Source of the DNA: Spirochaetia bacterium
GTDB lineage: Bacteria; Spirochaetota; Leptospirae; Leptospirales; Leptonemataceae
NCBI GenBank assembly: GCA_016195395.1
Contig: JACPZR010000516.1
Span: forward strand, 1 to 6,219
Direction: 5' to 3'
DNA: 6,219 bases
The notes below the pieces were generated by a model, which ran no database searches, was not told the DNA's origin, and saw nothing but the letters and a program-made list of their open reading frames with translations. Made by a program: the position numbers and the translations under genes. Positions within the stretch are counted from its first letter, which is position 1, and every line of letters starts with the position of its first letter. Positions 1 to 5,749 of the stretch are shown in pieces.

Positions 1-119
1 ACGCGCTGGGGTTTCTGAGAGCTGGCGGCGCTGTCGAGAAAGACAAGCGACTTCCCGTTCATCTTTGCAGATAGAAGGGGGAAGTCCGCTTTAATACGTT
101 GATAATCAAGAAGTTTCAC
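1..119 (-). CDS. sufS: Cysteine desulfurase SufS, N-terminal fragment (cut by left edge)
   Basis: SufS is a PLP-dependent cysteine desulfurase of the SUF iron-sulfur assembly pathway; it removes sulfur from L-cysteine and passes it as persulfide to the scaffold in the cytoplasm. Translating the minus strand from a GTG at 119-117 gives 39 codons before the window ends. They read like the SufS N-terminus: a [11 protein letters not shown] stretch (residues 6-16), [13 protein letters not shown] (21-33) and QKP (35-37), matching the family pattern of DFPxL, then NG, then LDSAASxQKP. The PLP lysine and active-site cysteine lie outside the window. The GTG start is chosen because a GAGGT Shine-Dalgarno lies 7 bases upstream, an in-frame TAG lies a few codons further up, and the length before DFP fits the family. 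It follows the Rieske gene by 156 bases on the same strand, in a SUF locus, which supports the call. Confidence 0.9.
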   Translation of the reverse strand, partial: MKLLDYQRIKADFPLLSAKMNGKSLVFLDSAASSQKPQR

Positions 120-126
120 TGATAGG

Positions 127-131
127 ACCTC
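127..131 (-). promoter_or_regulatory. Ribosome binding site of sufS
   Basis: GAGGT on the minus strand, 7 bases before the GTG at 119-117. It decides the start of the partial sufS gene, which has no ATG at a suitable place. Confidence 0.6.
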
Positions 132-221
132 AATCTGATACTAAACAAATGACTGGCGTTGGGATGCGATGTGTTCTGTCCTCTTGGCACTCAAGAAAAC
201 ACCCGCCTTCATTGGAGACAA

Positions 222-257
222 GCGGTTTTAAGGCCCCTGCACATGATTTCAAACCGC
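222..257. repeat. Short inverted repeat between the Rieske gene and sufS
   Basis: GCGGTTT at 222-228 pairs with AAACCGC at 251-257 (7 perfect pairs, 22-base loop). It lies just past the Rieske stop codon in the 156-base gap before sufS. There is no T-run on either side, so it does not look like an intrinsic terminator. It could be an RNA-processing hairpin, a protein site, or chance. The rest of the gap (120-275) shows no clear promoter or gene. Confidence 0.25.
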
Positions 258-275
258 CGACAAATGTCTAGGTGA

Positions 276-584
276 TCAGGACAGATCGACTTCGACATCC
301 GGTCCATTTGTCCGCACAGGGAAGGTCTCGATGTTTTCTGTGGCGGGCATCTGGAGCACCTCTCCGGAGCGGATATTGAACTTGGCGCCATGACGCGGGC
401 ACTCTACGATGTCTCCCTCAATGCAGCCGCCTGACAGTGTGCCGTCATCGTGCGTGCATACGTCCTGAAATGCGAGAATCTCTGTTCCAATCCGTGTCAG
501 TGCGACGCGTCCCAGACGCGTTTGAACGGAGAGGAGGCGGCCCTCTGGAATTTGATCTACCGTTGCGATTTTGACAAAGCCCAC
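276..584 (-). CDS. Rieske-type [2Fe-2S] ferredoxin
   Basis: A 102-residue soluble Rieske protein, the size of the small ferredoxin subunits of non-heme iron oxygenases and of the Rieske proteins often encoded in SUF loci. The two cluster-binding motifs are intact: C43-T-H45 and C62-P-R-H65-G, 16 residues apart. There is no signal peptide or membrane anchor, so it should be cytoplasmic, unlike the Rieske subunit of cytochrome bc1. The start is a GTG: an in-frame TGA sits only four codons upstream, and the GFVKIATVDQIPEG opening is typical of the family. The Shine-Dalgarno is awkward: AAGAGG is only 3 bases away and GGAG is 12 bases away. No oxygenase subunit is nearby; the neighbours are SUF genes, so a role as client, electron carrier or accessory of cluster assembly is inferred. 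A terminator just upstream implies it needs read-through or its own promoter. Confidence 0.9.
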   Translation of the reverse strand: MGFVKIATVDQIPEGRLLSVQTRLGRVALTRIGTEILAFQDVCTHDDGTLSGGCIEGDIVECPRHGAKFNIRSGEVLQMPATENIETFPVRTNGPDVEVDLS

Positions 585-619
585 GAGCCTCTTTCACTCC
601 TATGCCCGCGGAGTCGAAC

Positions 620-660
620 AAAAAACCTGCGGCGGCGCTCCGGTATAACGCGCGCCGCAG
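620..660 (-). terminator. Intrinsic terminator after the peroxiredoxin gene
   Basis: On the minus strand, CTGCGGCG (660-653) pairs with CGCCGCAG (634-627): 8 G+C-rich pairs, plus 3 more across a one-base bulge. GG and then six T (625-620) follow. It begins 12 bases after the peroxiredoxin stop codon, the classic place and shape of a rho-independent terminator. It separates sufC-sufD-peroxiredoxin from Rieske-sufS. Confidence 0.8.
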
Positions 661-672
661 CTGCGGGGCCGA

Positions 673-1206
673 CTAACCTTTCTTGAGAGACGCAATCGCA
701 TCGGCCACTTTCCTGGCGTCGAGAACAGGGTCTACGTCGCGGTCAATGGATCGGATCATGAGCTTGTCATCGATGATGAAAGTCCAGCGCTTGGAGCGCG
801 AAAACACCGTCATCTTTGTGCCGTATTTTTCGATGATTTTGAGCTCCGGGTCCGCGAGGAGAGTGAAGTTCAGATTGTGGTGCGAATGAAATGCTGCCAG
901 GTCCTGAGTATTGTCCGCGCTGAGCCCGTAGACTTCTGCGCCAAGATCACGGATCTTCTTGATGTTGTCCCTGAATGCGCACACCTGCTTTGTGCAGCCG
1001 GGTGTTTCCGCTTTTGGAAAGAAGAAGAGAACAGTCCATTTCCCCTTTCGATCCTCGAGGCTGAAGGATTTTCCATCATGCGTGACGGTTTTGAAATCCG
1101 GCGCAGGCTCTTGAACTTTGAGGGTTTCCGGGTACGCGGCTGGGGTGGTGAATACTGCGGCCGCGAGCGTCATCGCAGACAGCGTGTTCTTTATTGCATT
1201 GGTCAT
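673..1206 (-). CDS. BCP/PrxQ-type peroxiredoxin with N-terminal signal peptide
   Basis: A 177-residue thiol peroxidase of the AhpC/TSA family, BCP (PrxQ) branch, which reduces hydrogen peroxide and organic hydroperoxides using a thiol donor. Residues 1 to about 26 look like a Sec signal: a lysine at 6, a hydrophobic Ala/Leu/Val stretch (9-19), then TTPAA as a likely cleavage region. The thioredoxin-like fold follows. The peroxidatic cysteine is C71 in KAETPGCTKQVCAFRD; C76, five residues later, is the resolving cysteine position of the atypical 2-Cys BCP type. R79 and D80 continue the motif. Cytoplasmic BCP proteins are around 150-160 residues, so the extra length is the leader. Export would place it in the periplasm. 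The ATG is the only start that keeps the leader; its Shine-Dalgarno is weak. It lies 82 bases after sufD on the same strand and ends at a terminator, so co-transcription with sufCD is likely, linking cluster assembly with peroxide defence. Confidence 0.9.
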   Translation of the reverse strand: MTNAIKNTLSAMTLAAAVFTTPAAYPETLKVQEPAPDFKTVTHDGKSFSLEDRKGKWTVLFFFPKAETPGCTKQVCAFRDNIKKIRDLGAEVYGLSADNTQDLAAFHSHHNLNFTLLADPELKIIEKYGTKMTVFSRSKRWTFIIDDKLMIRSIDRDVDPVLDARKVADAIASLKKG

Positions 1207-1250
1207 CCCGACACGATACGCTTTTCACGGCTGGTCGACGATGGTTTTTG

Positions 1251-1273
1251 TCTCTGTTGTGCAACCACAGAGA
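1251..1273 (-). other. Small hairpin between sufD and the peroxiredoxin gene
   Basis: TCTCTGT (1251-1257) pairs with ACAGAGA (1267-1273): 7 pairs with a 9-base loop, 15 bases past the sufD stop codon. No T-run follows directly on the minus strand, so it is more likely an mRNA-stability or processing hairpin than a terminator. It may be chance. Confidence 0.3.
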
Positions 1274-1288
1274 ATCCCAGCTGTTGTG

Positions 1289-2449
1289 CTACGTCAACCC
1301 CGCATGGACCATTTCGTGCACTCGGGCGCGGACATCTTCCGCCGGGATTTCGTCGACGATCTCCGTGACGAATCCTTCCACAAGGAGGCTTCTTGCTTCC
1401 GACTCATTCAATCCGCGCGCCATCAGGAAGAACAATGCTTCGGCATCCAATTCCCCTACTGTGGCGCCGTGATCGCTTTGAACGTCATGGGACTGCACAA
1501 CCAGGCGCGGCATGGATTCCGCGCGCGCTTTCTTGCTTAAGAGGATATTGTGATTGATCTGCCGCGAATTGACGTGCTTGGTTCCGTGCGGGATGTGAAG
1601 GTTGCCGTCAAAGACACTGTGCGCGCGGTCGCGGAGGACCGCTTTGTACAGGAGACTGGACTGGGTCTGCCCCGCCAGGTGTTCCACAAGCATTTCAATG
1701 TCATGGAAACCCGCTTCTGATCCCAGGCCAAGGCCGATCCCGCGGAACTCTGCGCCGGGGCCGGTGAGCGTCCCAGTCATGAAGCCTTTCCCCCGCATAC
1801 CGCCGGTTTGAAAAATGGAAACGTGCATGTGCGAGTCGCGCTCCTGCGCGGTTCTGATTCTGTGGAAATGATACACACTGCCCGTATAACGCCGCACATT
1901 GACATAGTTCACGCGCGATCCCGCCCCGGCTATGACCATTGTCTCAGGCATGGAAAGAACGGCGGCGTCCGGCGCGTCCAAGATGATGTCTTCTGTAATC
2001 GTGCATTCGCTTTCGCGGTCCACGAGTATCAGAACCTGTGAGGCTGCCAGTCTGCCTGACTGGATGCTCTGCGCAAGATCGACGCGCGCCGGCGCGCGGC
2101 CGCATATGTGGATAACGTTTGTGCTTGTAGCATGCGCGCGGCGGAAGGCGTCAAAAAAGTTATGGTCTTTCTTTGGAGCCAAAAAATCCCGCAGAGCCGC
2201 GCCGGCCGCAGCGTCTGTGATCGCCGCTTCAAGAGACAGCACCCGCACTCCGGGGCCCCCGGGCTTGATGTCGACCGTGGTTTTGGAGGGGGCCGCAGTG
2301 AATTCGTCCGCGGTAAATCCGGTCAGGTCAATTTTACGCCAAGACTCCTGGTCTCTTCCCGGAATCTGAAACGTTCTCATATACTCGCGGGCGTTCTCGG
2401 GTGTCAAAAGAGCCGGCGCGCCGGCGGGAACAGATGCGGACCCGCTCAT
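1289..2449 (-). CDS. sufD: Fe-S cluster assembly protein SufD
   Basis: SufD, 386 residues, is the SufB paralogue that forms the SufB-SufC2-SufD scaffold on which Fe-S clusters are built in the cytoplasm. Family marks include the N-terminal [11 protein letters not shown] (about 35-45), the right-handed beta-helix core (about 130-320), and the C-terminal [20 protein letters not shown] (from residue 327) followed by the SufC-binding helices near [14 protein letters not shown]. His327 corresponds to the conserved SufD histidine (E. coli H360) at the SufB-SufD interface. The cysteine two residues before it in E. coli is a serine here ([10 protein letters not shown]). The pattern fits SufD rather than SufB: there is no SufB-type cysteine-rich N-terminal region and the length matches SufD. 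The ATG overlaps the sufC stop by 4 bases (ATGA), with GGAG 4 bases upstream, so translation is probably coupled. It ends with TAG after HAGLT. Confidence 0.93.
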   Translation of the reverse strand: MSGSASVPAGAPALLTPENAREYMRTFQIPGRDQESWRKIDLTGFTADEFTAAPSKTTVDIKPGGPGVRVLSLEAAITDAAAGAALRDFLAPKKDHNFFDAFRRAHATSTNVIHICGRAPARVDLAQSIQSGRLAASQVLILVDRESECTITEDIILDAPDAAVLSMPETMVIAGAGSRVNYVNVRRYTGSVYHFHRIRTAQERDSHMHVSIFQTGGMRGKGFMTGTLTGPGAEFRGIGLGLGSEAGFHDIEMLVEHLAGQTQSSLLYKAVLRDRAHSVFDGNLHIPHGTKHVNSRQINHNILLSKKARAESMPRLVVQSHDVQSDHGATVGELDAEALFFLMARGLNESEARSLLVEGFVTEIVDEIPAEDVRARVHEMVHAGLT

Positions 2450-3192
2450 GCAACTCCGGCTTCCTTGGCCGCCCAGTCGTATCCGCGTTCTTCCAGTTCT
2501 TTGGCCAGGTCCCGGCCGCCGGATTTGATGATGCGGCCGTTCATGAAAACGTGCACACCGTCCAGGGTCAGGTAATTGAGAATGCGGGTGTAGTGCGTGA
2601 TCACAAGCATTGAGCGGTCCGGGGCGCGCATCAGTTCGATTCCTTCCGCGATCGTCTTGAGAGCGTCAATGTCCAAGCCGGAGTCGATCTCATCCAGGAT
2701 GGCCACTTTCGGCTGCATCAACCGCATCTGCAGAATCTCGTTGCGTTTCTTTTCTCCGCCGGAGAAGCCTTCGTTCACATAACGCGCCAGAAACGATTCA
2801 TTCATCTTGAGAGCCGCCATGGAATCTTTCAGTTCTTTGCGGAATTCTTTGACCGGCATGTCTGTCTGGCGGAGACTCTTCAGCATGTTCCGGAAGAAGT
2901 TGGGCATGGTGACCCCCGGAAGCGATGCCGGATACTGGAAGCTCAAAAAGAGGCCGGCGCGCGCCCGCTCATGCGGCGGCATGTCCAGCACGGACTTTCC
3001 GTCCAAGAGGATGTCGCCCTTGGTGATCTGGTATTTGGGATGGCCCATGATGGTGGACGCCAGTGTGCTCTTGCCGGAACCGTTGGGCCCCATGATCGCA
3101 TGGACTTGTCCGGGTGGCAGCGTCAAGTTCACTCCCTTCAGGATTTCTTTTCCCTCAACATTGGCGTGAAGGTCTTTAATTTCAAAAATCAT
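2446..3192 (-). CDS. sufC: Fe-S cluster assembly ATPase SufC
   Basis: SufC, 248 residues, the usual family length, is a soluble ABC-type ATPase; two copies bind SufB and SufD and drive the conformational change that opens the scaffold. All ABC motifs are present: Walker [10 protein letters not shown] (35-43), Q-loop Q86, signature SGGEKKR (144-150; the EKKR form is typical of SufC), Walker B VAILDE (163-168) with catalytic E168, D-loop SGLD (171-174) and switch H200. There is no transmembrane domain. The ATG has a modest GGGA 5 bases upstream and gives the family-standard MIFEIKDL opening. It is the first gene of its unit: upstream lies a 192-base divergent region with an extended -10 promoter and a palindrome. 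sufB, which usually precedes sufC, is absent here. Confidence 0.96.
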   Translation of the reverse strand: MIFEIKDLHANVEGKEILKGVNLTLPPGQVHAIMGPNGSGKSTLASTIMGHPKYQITKGDILLDGKSVLDMPPHERARAGLFLSFQYPASLPGVTMPNFFRNMLKSLRQTDMPVKEFRKELKDSMAALKMNESFLARYVNEGFSGGEKKRNEILQMRLMQPKVAILDEIDSGLDIDALKTIAEGIELMRAPDRSMLVITHYTRILNYLTLDGVHVFMNGRIIKSGGRDLAKELEERGYDWAAKEAGVA

Positions 3193-3241
3193 AGCATTCC
3201 CGTGGTCAAGACTTGCGCCCGACCCTTGGGCGTCAATAAAG

Positions 3242-3274
3242 GCAGAAAGCGTCGCCTGCGACCACTGCTTTTAT
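3242..3274. other. Leader hairpin with T-rich flanks (possible attenuator or terminator)
   Basis: GCAG (3242-3245) pairs with CTGC (3265-3268), and inside it GTCG (3251-3254) pairs with CGAC (3259-3262) around a CCTG loop; an internal loop separates the stems. On the plus strand TTTTAT follows directly; on the minus strand CTTTATT follows. In the predicted sufC leader (about 100 bases) it could act as a weak attenuator, or it may insulate the divergent genes. The stems are short, so this is tentative. Confidence 0.3.
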
Positions 3275-3294
3275 CGCGTGGGCAGCGCAGCCGC

Positions 3295-3321
3295 TTTGAG
3301 TTATAGCATAAACCACTCAAA
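3295..3321. promoter_or_regulatory. 27-bp palindrome, candidate operator over the sufC promoter
   Basis: Perfect 7-bp arms TTTGAGT (3295-3301) and ACTCAAA (3315-3321) with a 13-bp spacer. The palindrome covers the predicted extended -10 of the sufC promoter and lies in the only divergent intergenic region of the window. The arms do not match the IscR, cyanobacterial SufR or mycobacterial SufR sites as I know them. Binding by a dimeric repressor (for example of the Rrf2 or ArsR/MarR type) is inferred from position and symmetry only. Confidence 0.4.
3300..3308 (-). promoter_or_regulatory. Extended -10 promoter for sufC
   Basis: Read on the minus strand, TGCTATAAC matches the extended -10 consensus TGnTATAAT at all but the last base. 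No good -35 is found 16-18 bases upstream, as is tolerated with a TGn element. Transcription would begin near 3293 and give a leader of about 100 bases before the sufC ATG. Confidence 0.45.
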
Positions 3322-3374
3322 AATTGCTTCCCGGACACCGGCGCGACCGGATCGTCGAATGCGTGGTGCGCCAC

Positions 3375-3380
3375 GGGAGG
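3375..3380 (+). promoter_or_regulatory. Ribosome binding site of the CBS-domain gene
   Basis: GGGAGG, 4 bases before the ATG at 3385. It fixes the start of the CBS gene. A weak plus-strand promoter candidate lies upstream (TTGAGT at 3296-3301, 17-base spacer, AAAAAT at 3319-3324), overlapping the palindrome. Confidence 0.6.
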
Positions 3381-3384
3381 ACCA

Positions 3385-3795
3385 ATGAAGCGAGTGGGTG
3401 AGCTTATGTCGCGCGATGTCACGATCCTTTCACCGGACGCGCGCATGATGGATCATTTGAATCTGTTCAAAGACGGATCCTTCCACCACGCGCCGGTTGT
3501 GGATTCCTCCGGTGCGTTGGTGGGTATGGTTTCCAGCCGCGACTTTGAAAACTACGTCAATATTACGCGCATCCTCCAACAGCAGGACGACCCGGTGCTG
3601 ATCAAAGACGTTATGCGGTCGCCGGTGTTCTCTTACAGTGAGGACGTGGGGGTGGATTCCGCCGCGCAGGCGATGGTGGACAACGACGTTCATGCCATTG
3701 CCGTCACGAATAACGGTAAATTGACCGGCATTCTCACGGTCACGGACATCCTGAAAGCCTTGGCCGGCCGCGAACGCTGGTCAGCCCTCCAATGA
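3385..3795 (+). CDS. Stand-alone tandem CBS-domain protein
   Basis: A 136-residue protein made of two CBS motifs and nothing else, so it should fold as a Bateman module that binds adenosine nucleotides (AMP, ATP, SAM or similar) and acts as an energy or metabolite sensor in the cytoplasm. CBS1 spans about residues 4-60, opening with VGELMSRDV and ending with GMVSSRD (47-53). CBS2 spans about 73-130, opening with IKDVMRSPV and ending with GILTVTD (115-121). The G-x-x-S/T-x-x-D ends are the usual ribose/phosphate-contact positions, so binding ability looks retained. It has no signal peptide or catalytic domain. The ATG follows a strong Shine-Dalgarno. Its stop overlaps the start of the glycosyltransferase gene by 4 bases (ATGA), so the two are probably translated together; CBS control of that enzyme is possible but unproven. 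The ligand cannot be told from sequence. Confidence 0.88.
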   Translation: MKRVGELMSRDVTILSPDARMMDHLNLFKDGSFHHAPVVDSSGALVGMVSSRDFENYVNITRILQQQDDPVLIKDVMRSPVFSYSEDVGVDSAAQAMVDNDVHAIAVTNNGKLTGILTVTDILKALAGRERWSALQ

Positions 3796-4763
3796 TGTCG
3801 CATGCAAAAAAAGGAAAAAACCGCCCGCCTGAAATCTCCCTTGTGGTTCCGGTGCTGAACGAAGCCGGGGGATTGGACCAATTTCATCAGAGAGCGTCGA
3901 GGGCGCTTGCCAAGGCCCGTTTGTCGTATGAAATTCTCTTCATAGATGACGGCAGTTCAGACGACAGTGCGCGTGAAATTGAAGCCATCTGCGGGCGGGC
4001 AGCGAACGTCCGCGGGATCGTCTTCTCCCGTCGCTTTGGAAAAGAGGCGGCCTTATCGGCGGGGCTTGCGGAATCGAGCGGAGCGTGGGTGGTTCCGATT
4101 GATGCCGACCTTCAAGATCCCCCCGAGCTGATCCCGGACATGCTCCGCACCGCAGTGGACGGCGGCTTTGACATGGTCTTTGCAAAGCGACGGTCGCGTT
4201 CCAGTGAATCGCGCCTGCGTGTGTGGTCAGCCCGGATGTTTTATCATGCGCTCAACTGGACCACAGGGCTCAACTTGGTTCCAGACAGCGGAGATTTTCG
4301 TGTGATGAGTCGCGCCGTTGTGGATGCGGTGAACGCCCTTCCAGAGAAGAGTCGCTTCATGAAGGGTCTGTTTCAGTGGGTGGGATTTCGACAGGCCGCC
4401 TTTCCATACGATCAAGCGCCGCGGTTTCACGGCGAGAGCAAATGGACCTACGCCACGCTGATCCGATTTGGATGGGAGGCTGCGACGGGATCATCGCCCC
4501 GGGCCCTCCAGCTCTTTGGCTGTGCGTCCTCCCTCTTGGCCCTCCTATGCGCCGCACTCGCTTGTGGTCTGGCCCTTTCTGCTGTTTTTTGGGGCAAAAT
4601 GCCTGACATTCAGGGATGGATCCCCGTGGGCGGCCTTCTTCTGGCATCGTTCGTGCTTGTCGGGGGATGGCTTTTTTCCGCGTATATGAGCCGCATCTTC
4701 GACGAGACGAAAAACCGCCCTCTGTACGTTGTGGCCAAGCGGGTGGGTTTCGGGTCGCATTAG
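3792..4763 (+). CDS. Family 2 glycosyltransferase, polyprenyl-phosphate type (DPM1/GtrB-like), membrane-anchored
   Basis: A 323-residue inner-membrane enzyme that probably moves a sugar from a nucleotide-sugar to undecaprenyl phosphate on the cytoplasmic face, for later use in modifying surface glycans or lipids. The GT-A domain (about 14-225) has ISLVVPVLNE (15-24), the nucleotide-binding IDDGSSDD (51-58) and the metal-binding DADLQDPPE (104-112); FHGESKW further on is the conserved acceptor-side motif of this subgroup. Two transmembrane helices follow (about 240-265 and 278-300), then SRIFDETKNRPLYVV, the GtrB/CsbB/ArnC-like tail. The sugar cannot be predicted. The start overlaps the CBS stop by 4 bases; ATG occurs twice in tandem (3792 and 3795), there is no clear Shine-Dalgarno, and initiation probably depends on coupling. 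No flippase or GtrA-like partner is in view. Confidence 0.9.
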   Translation: MMSHAKKGKNRPPEISLVVPVLNEAGGLDQFHQRASRALAKARLSYEILFIDDGSSDDSAREIEAICGRAANVRGIVFSRRFGKEAALSAGLAESSGAWVVPIDADLQDPPELIPDMLRTAVDGGFDMVFAKRRSRSSESRLRVWSARMFYHALNWTTGLNLVPDSGDFRVMSRAVVDAVNALPEKSRFMKGLFQWVGFRQAAFPYDQAPRFHGESKWTYATLIRFGWEAATGSSPRALQLFGCASSLLALLCAALACGLALSAVFWGKMPDIQGWIPVGGLLLASFVLVGGWLFSAYMSRIFDETKNRPLYVVAKRVGFGSH

Positions 4764-4799
4764 ACGGCTTGGGCCAAACGCTCGCTGCATTTTCCAAAA

Positions 4800-4825
4800 A
4801 AAAAGTGACTCTAAAGCGACTTTTT
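4800..4825. other. A+T-rich inverted repeat with A9 run in the 113-base gap
   Basis: AAAAAGT (4800-4806) pairs with ACTTTTT (4819-4825) over a 12-base loop; a run of nine A (4796-4804) forms the left side. It stands out in G+C-rich surroundings between the glycosyltransferase stop and the next Shine-Dalgarno. The stem is weak, so it may be a poor terminator for the upstream pair or an A-tract near a promoter. I see no good -35/-10 pair in this gap. Confidence 0.25.
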
Positions 4826-4864
4826 GTGTCCAAGAATCTACATGGGGTTAGTACTTCTACCAAT

Positions 4865-4870
4865 GAGGGG
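4865..4870 (+). promoter_or_regulatory. Ribosome binding site fixing the start at 4877
   Basis: GAGGGG, 6 bases before the ATG at 4877. It selects this start over an in-frame ATG at 4616 that would run through the glycosyltransferase gene and bury the signal peptide. Confidence 0.7.
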
Positions 4871-4876
4871 CAAGCT

Positions 4877-5749
4877 ATGACCTTCCGTCGCCTTGTCTTG
4901 GCCTCTGTTTTCTTTGCATCTCCGCTCATAGCGGACTCCGTGCTGATGCGCGACGGGCGTCGCTTGGACGGCGCTGTCATAGCTCAGAACCGCTATTCGA
5001 TTGTGATCGTTGTGAACGGTGTCCGTCAGACCATCAACAAGGCAGACATCACGCGCATCGTATTTGAAGACGGGCGCCGGGAAGACCAGCTGCGAAAGCA
5101 GGAAGAGGACGCCGCCCGGCAGGACGCCCTTAGAAAAGAAGAAGAGCGACGCGCCCAGGAAGCGCGAAGAGCGGAAGAAGCCCGCAGACTTGAAGAAGCG
5201 CGCAACGAGGTCCGCAGGCTGGAGGAGCAGAGCAAGAAAGAAAAAGCGGCCGAAGAGAAGCGTCAGGCGGACGCGCGCGCGCAGCAGGATGCGCTGGACC
5301 AGGCGCGGGCGCGGGCAAATACTTCAGGCGCTCTCCTGAGGTCCGCTGTACTGCCCGGCTGGGGCCAGTATTACCAGGGAAGAGGAGGAGATGCGGCTAT
5401 CTACGGCGTCGGCTTTGTGGGTTCGCTGGGCCTCTTGAGCTCCGCCTATCAGTCGGCAAAGACTGCTCAAACCGACTACCGGGCAGCCGCGCTTGCGCTC
5501 AAGTATTCTACGTTCACCGCAGGCCCTGTCGGCCAGCTCATGGTTCTCAGCACTCTTCAAGACCGCAATCACGCTCGTGCCGTTCAGTTGCAGAGGTCCC
5601 GACTCCTGATTGGCGCGAGCCTTCTTGTTCTGGGCGCGTATGGCGCCAACTTGTATAACGTTTATACCCTGCCCGTGGGAGCAAGGACTGCCCTTGTTCT
5701 GCGCGGCGATCTTCGCGCAACGGAGGCTGCCCTTGTTGTCCGCTACTAA
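4877..5749 (+). CDS. Exported coiled-coil protein with C-terminal PGWGQYY (DUF5683-like) membrane domain
   Basis: A 290-residue envelope protein of unknown function. Residues 1-19 (MTFRRLVLASVFFASPLIA) form a signal peptide with likely cleavage after A19. A small beta-rich segment follows (21-63: SVLMRDGRRLDGAVI, then KADITRIVF), resembling the short SH3/Sm-like domain seen at the start of many spirochaete exported proteins. A long charged coiled coil rich in Glu, Arg, Lys and Ala spans about 67-147. The end has PGWGQYYQGR (160-169), the hallmark of DUF5683-type proteins, and two hydrophobic segments (about 173-191 and 243-263). I recognise the architecture but not a characterised homologue, so no role is given beyond a structural or scaffolding part in the envelope. 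The start is chosen by its Shine-Dalgarno and signal peptide. The gene's 3' end overlaps the following lipoprotein gene by 17 bases, which suggests joint expression. Confidence 0.8.
   Translation: MTFRRLVLASVFFASPLIADSVLMRDGRRLDGAVIAQNRYSIVIVVNGVRQTINKADITRIVFEDGRREDQLRKQEEDAARQDALRKEEERRAQEARRAEEARRLEEARNEVRRLEEQSKKEKAAEEKRQADARAQQDALDQARARANTSGALLRSAVLPGWGQYYQGRGGDAAIYGVGFVGSLGLLSSAYQSAKTAQTDYRAAALALKYSTFTAGPVGQLMVLSTLQDRNHARAVQLQRSRLLIGASLLVLGAYGANLYNVYTLPVGARTALVLRGDLRATEAALVVRY
5722..5726 (+). promoter_or_regulatory. Ribosome binding site supporting a TTG start
   Basis: GGAGG, 6 bases before a TTG at 5733, inside the end of the preceding gene. No ATG or GTG in the right frame precedes the lipoprotein signal sequence, so this site decides the start. 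Confidence 0.65.

Noticed and set aside
877..1368. 163-codon plus-strand open frame
   Set aside because: It lies antisense to the peroxiredoxin and the end of sufD, whose family motifs are clear; its translation shows no recognisable motif.
3189..3446. 85-codon minus-strand open frame overlapping the sufC start by ATGA
   Set aside because: The overlap resembles coupling, but the frame runs antisense to the CBS gene start and through the promoter region, and its product has no recognisable domain.
4800..4825. A+T-rich hairpin as a plus-strand intrinsic terminator
   Set aside because: The stem has mostly A-T pairs and no T-run follows beyond its own right arm, so it is listed only as an inverted repeat.
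4616..4876. Longer N-terminus for the coiled-coil protein from the ATG at 4616
   Set aside because: It would overlap the glycosyltransferase by 148 bases and hide the signal peptide at 4877, which has a good Shine-Dalgarno of its own.
4357..4980. 207-codon minus-strand open frame
   Set aside because: It is antisense to the glycosyltransferase and the next gene, crosses their boundary, and has an Arg/Pro/Ser-rich shadow composition.
5060..5320. Repetitive purine-rich stretch that could look like a DNA repeat or low-complexity array
   Set aside because: The pattern follows from codons for the Glu/Arg/Lys/Ala coiled coil; no fixed-length nucleotide unit repeats.
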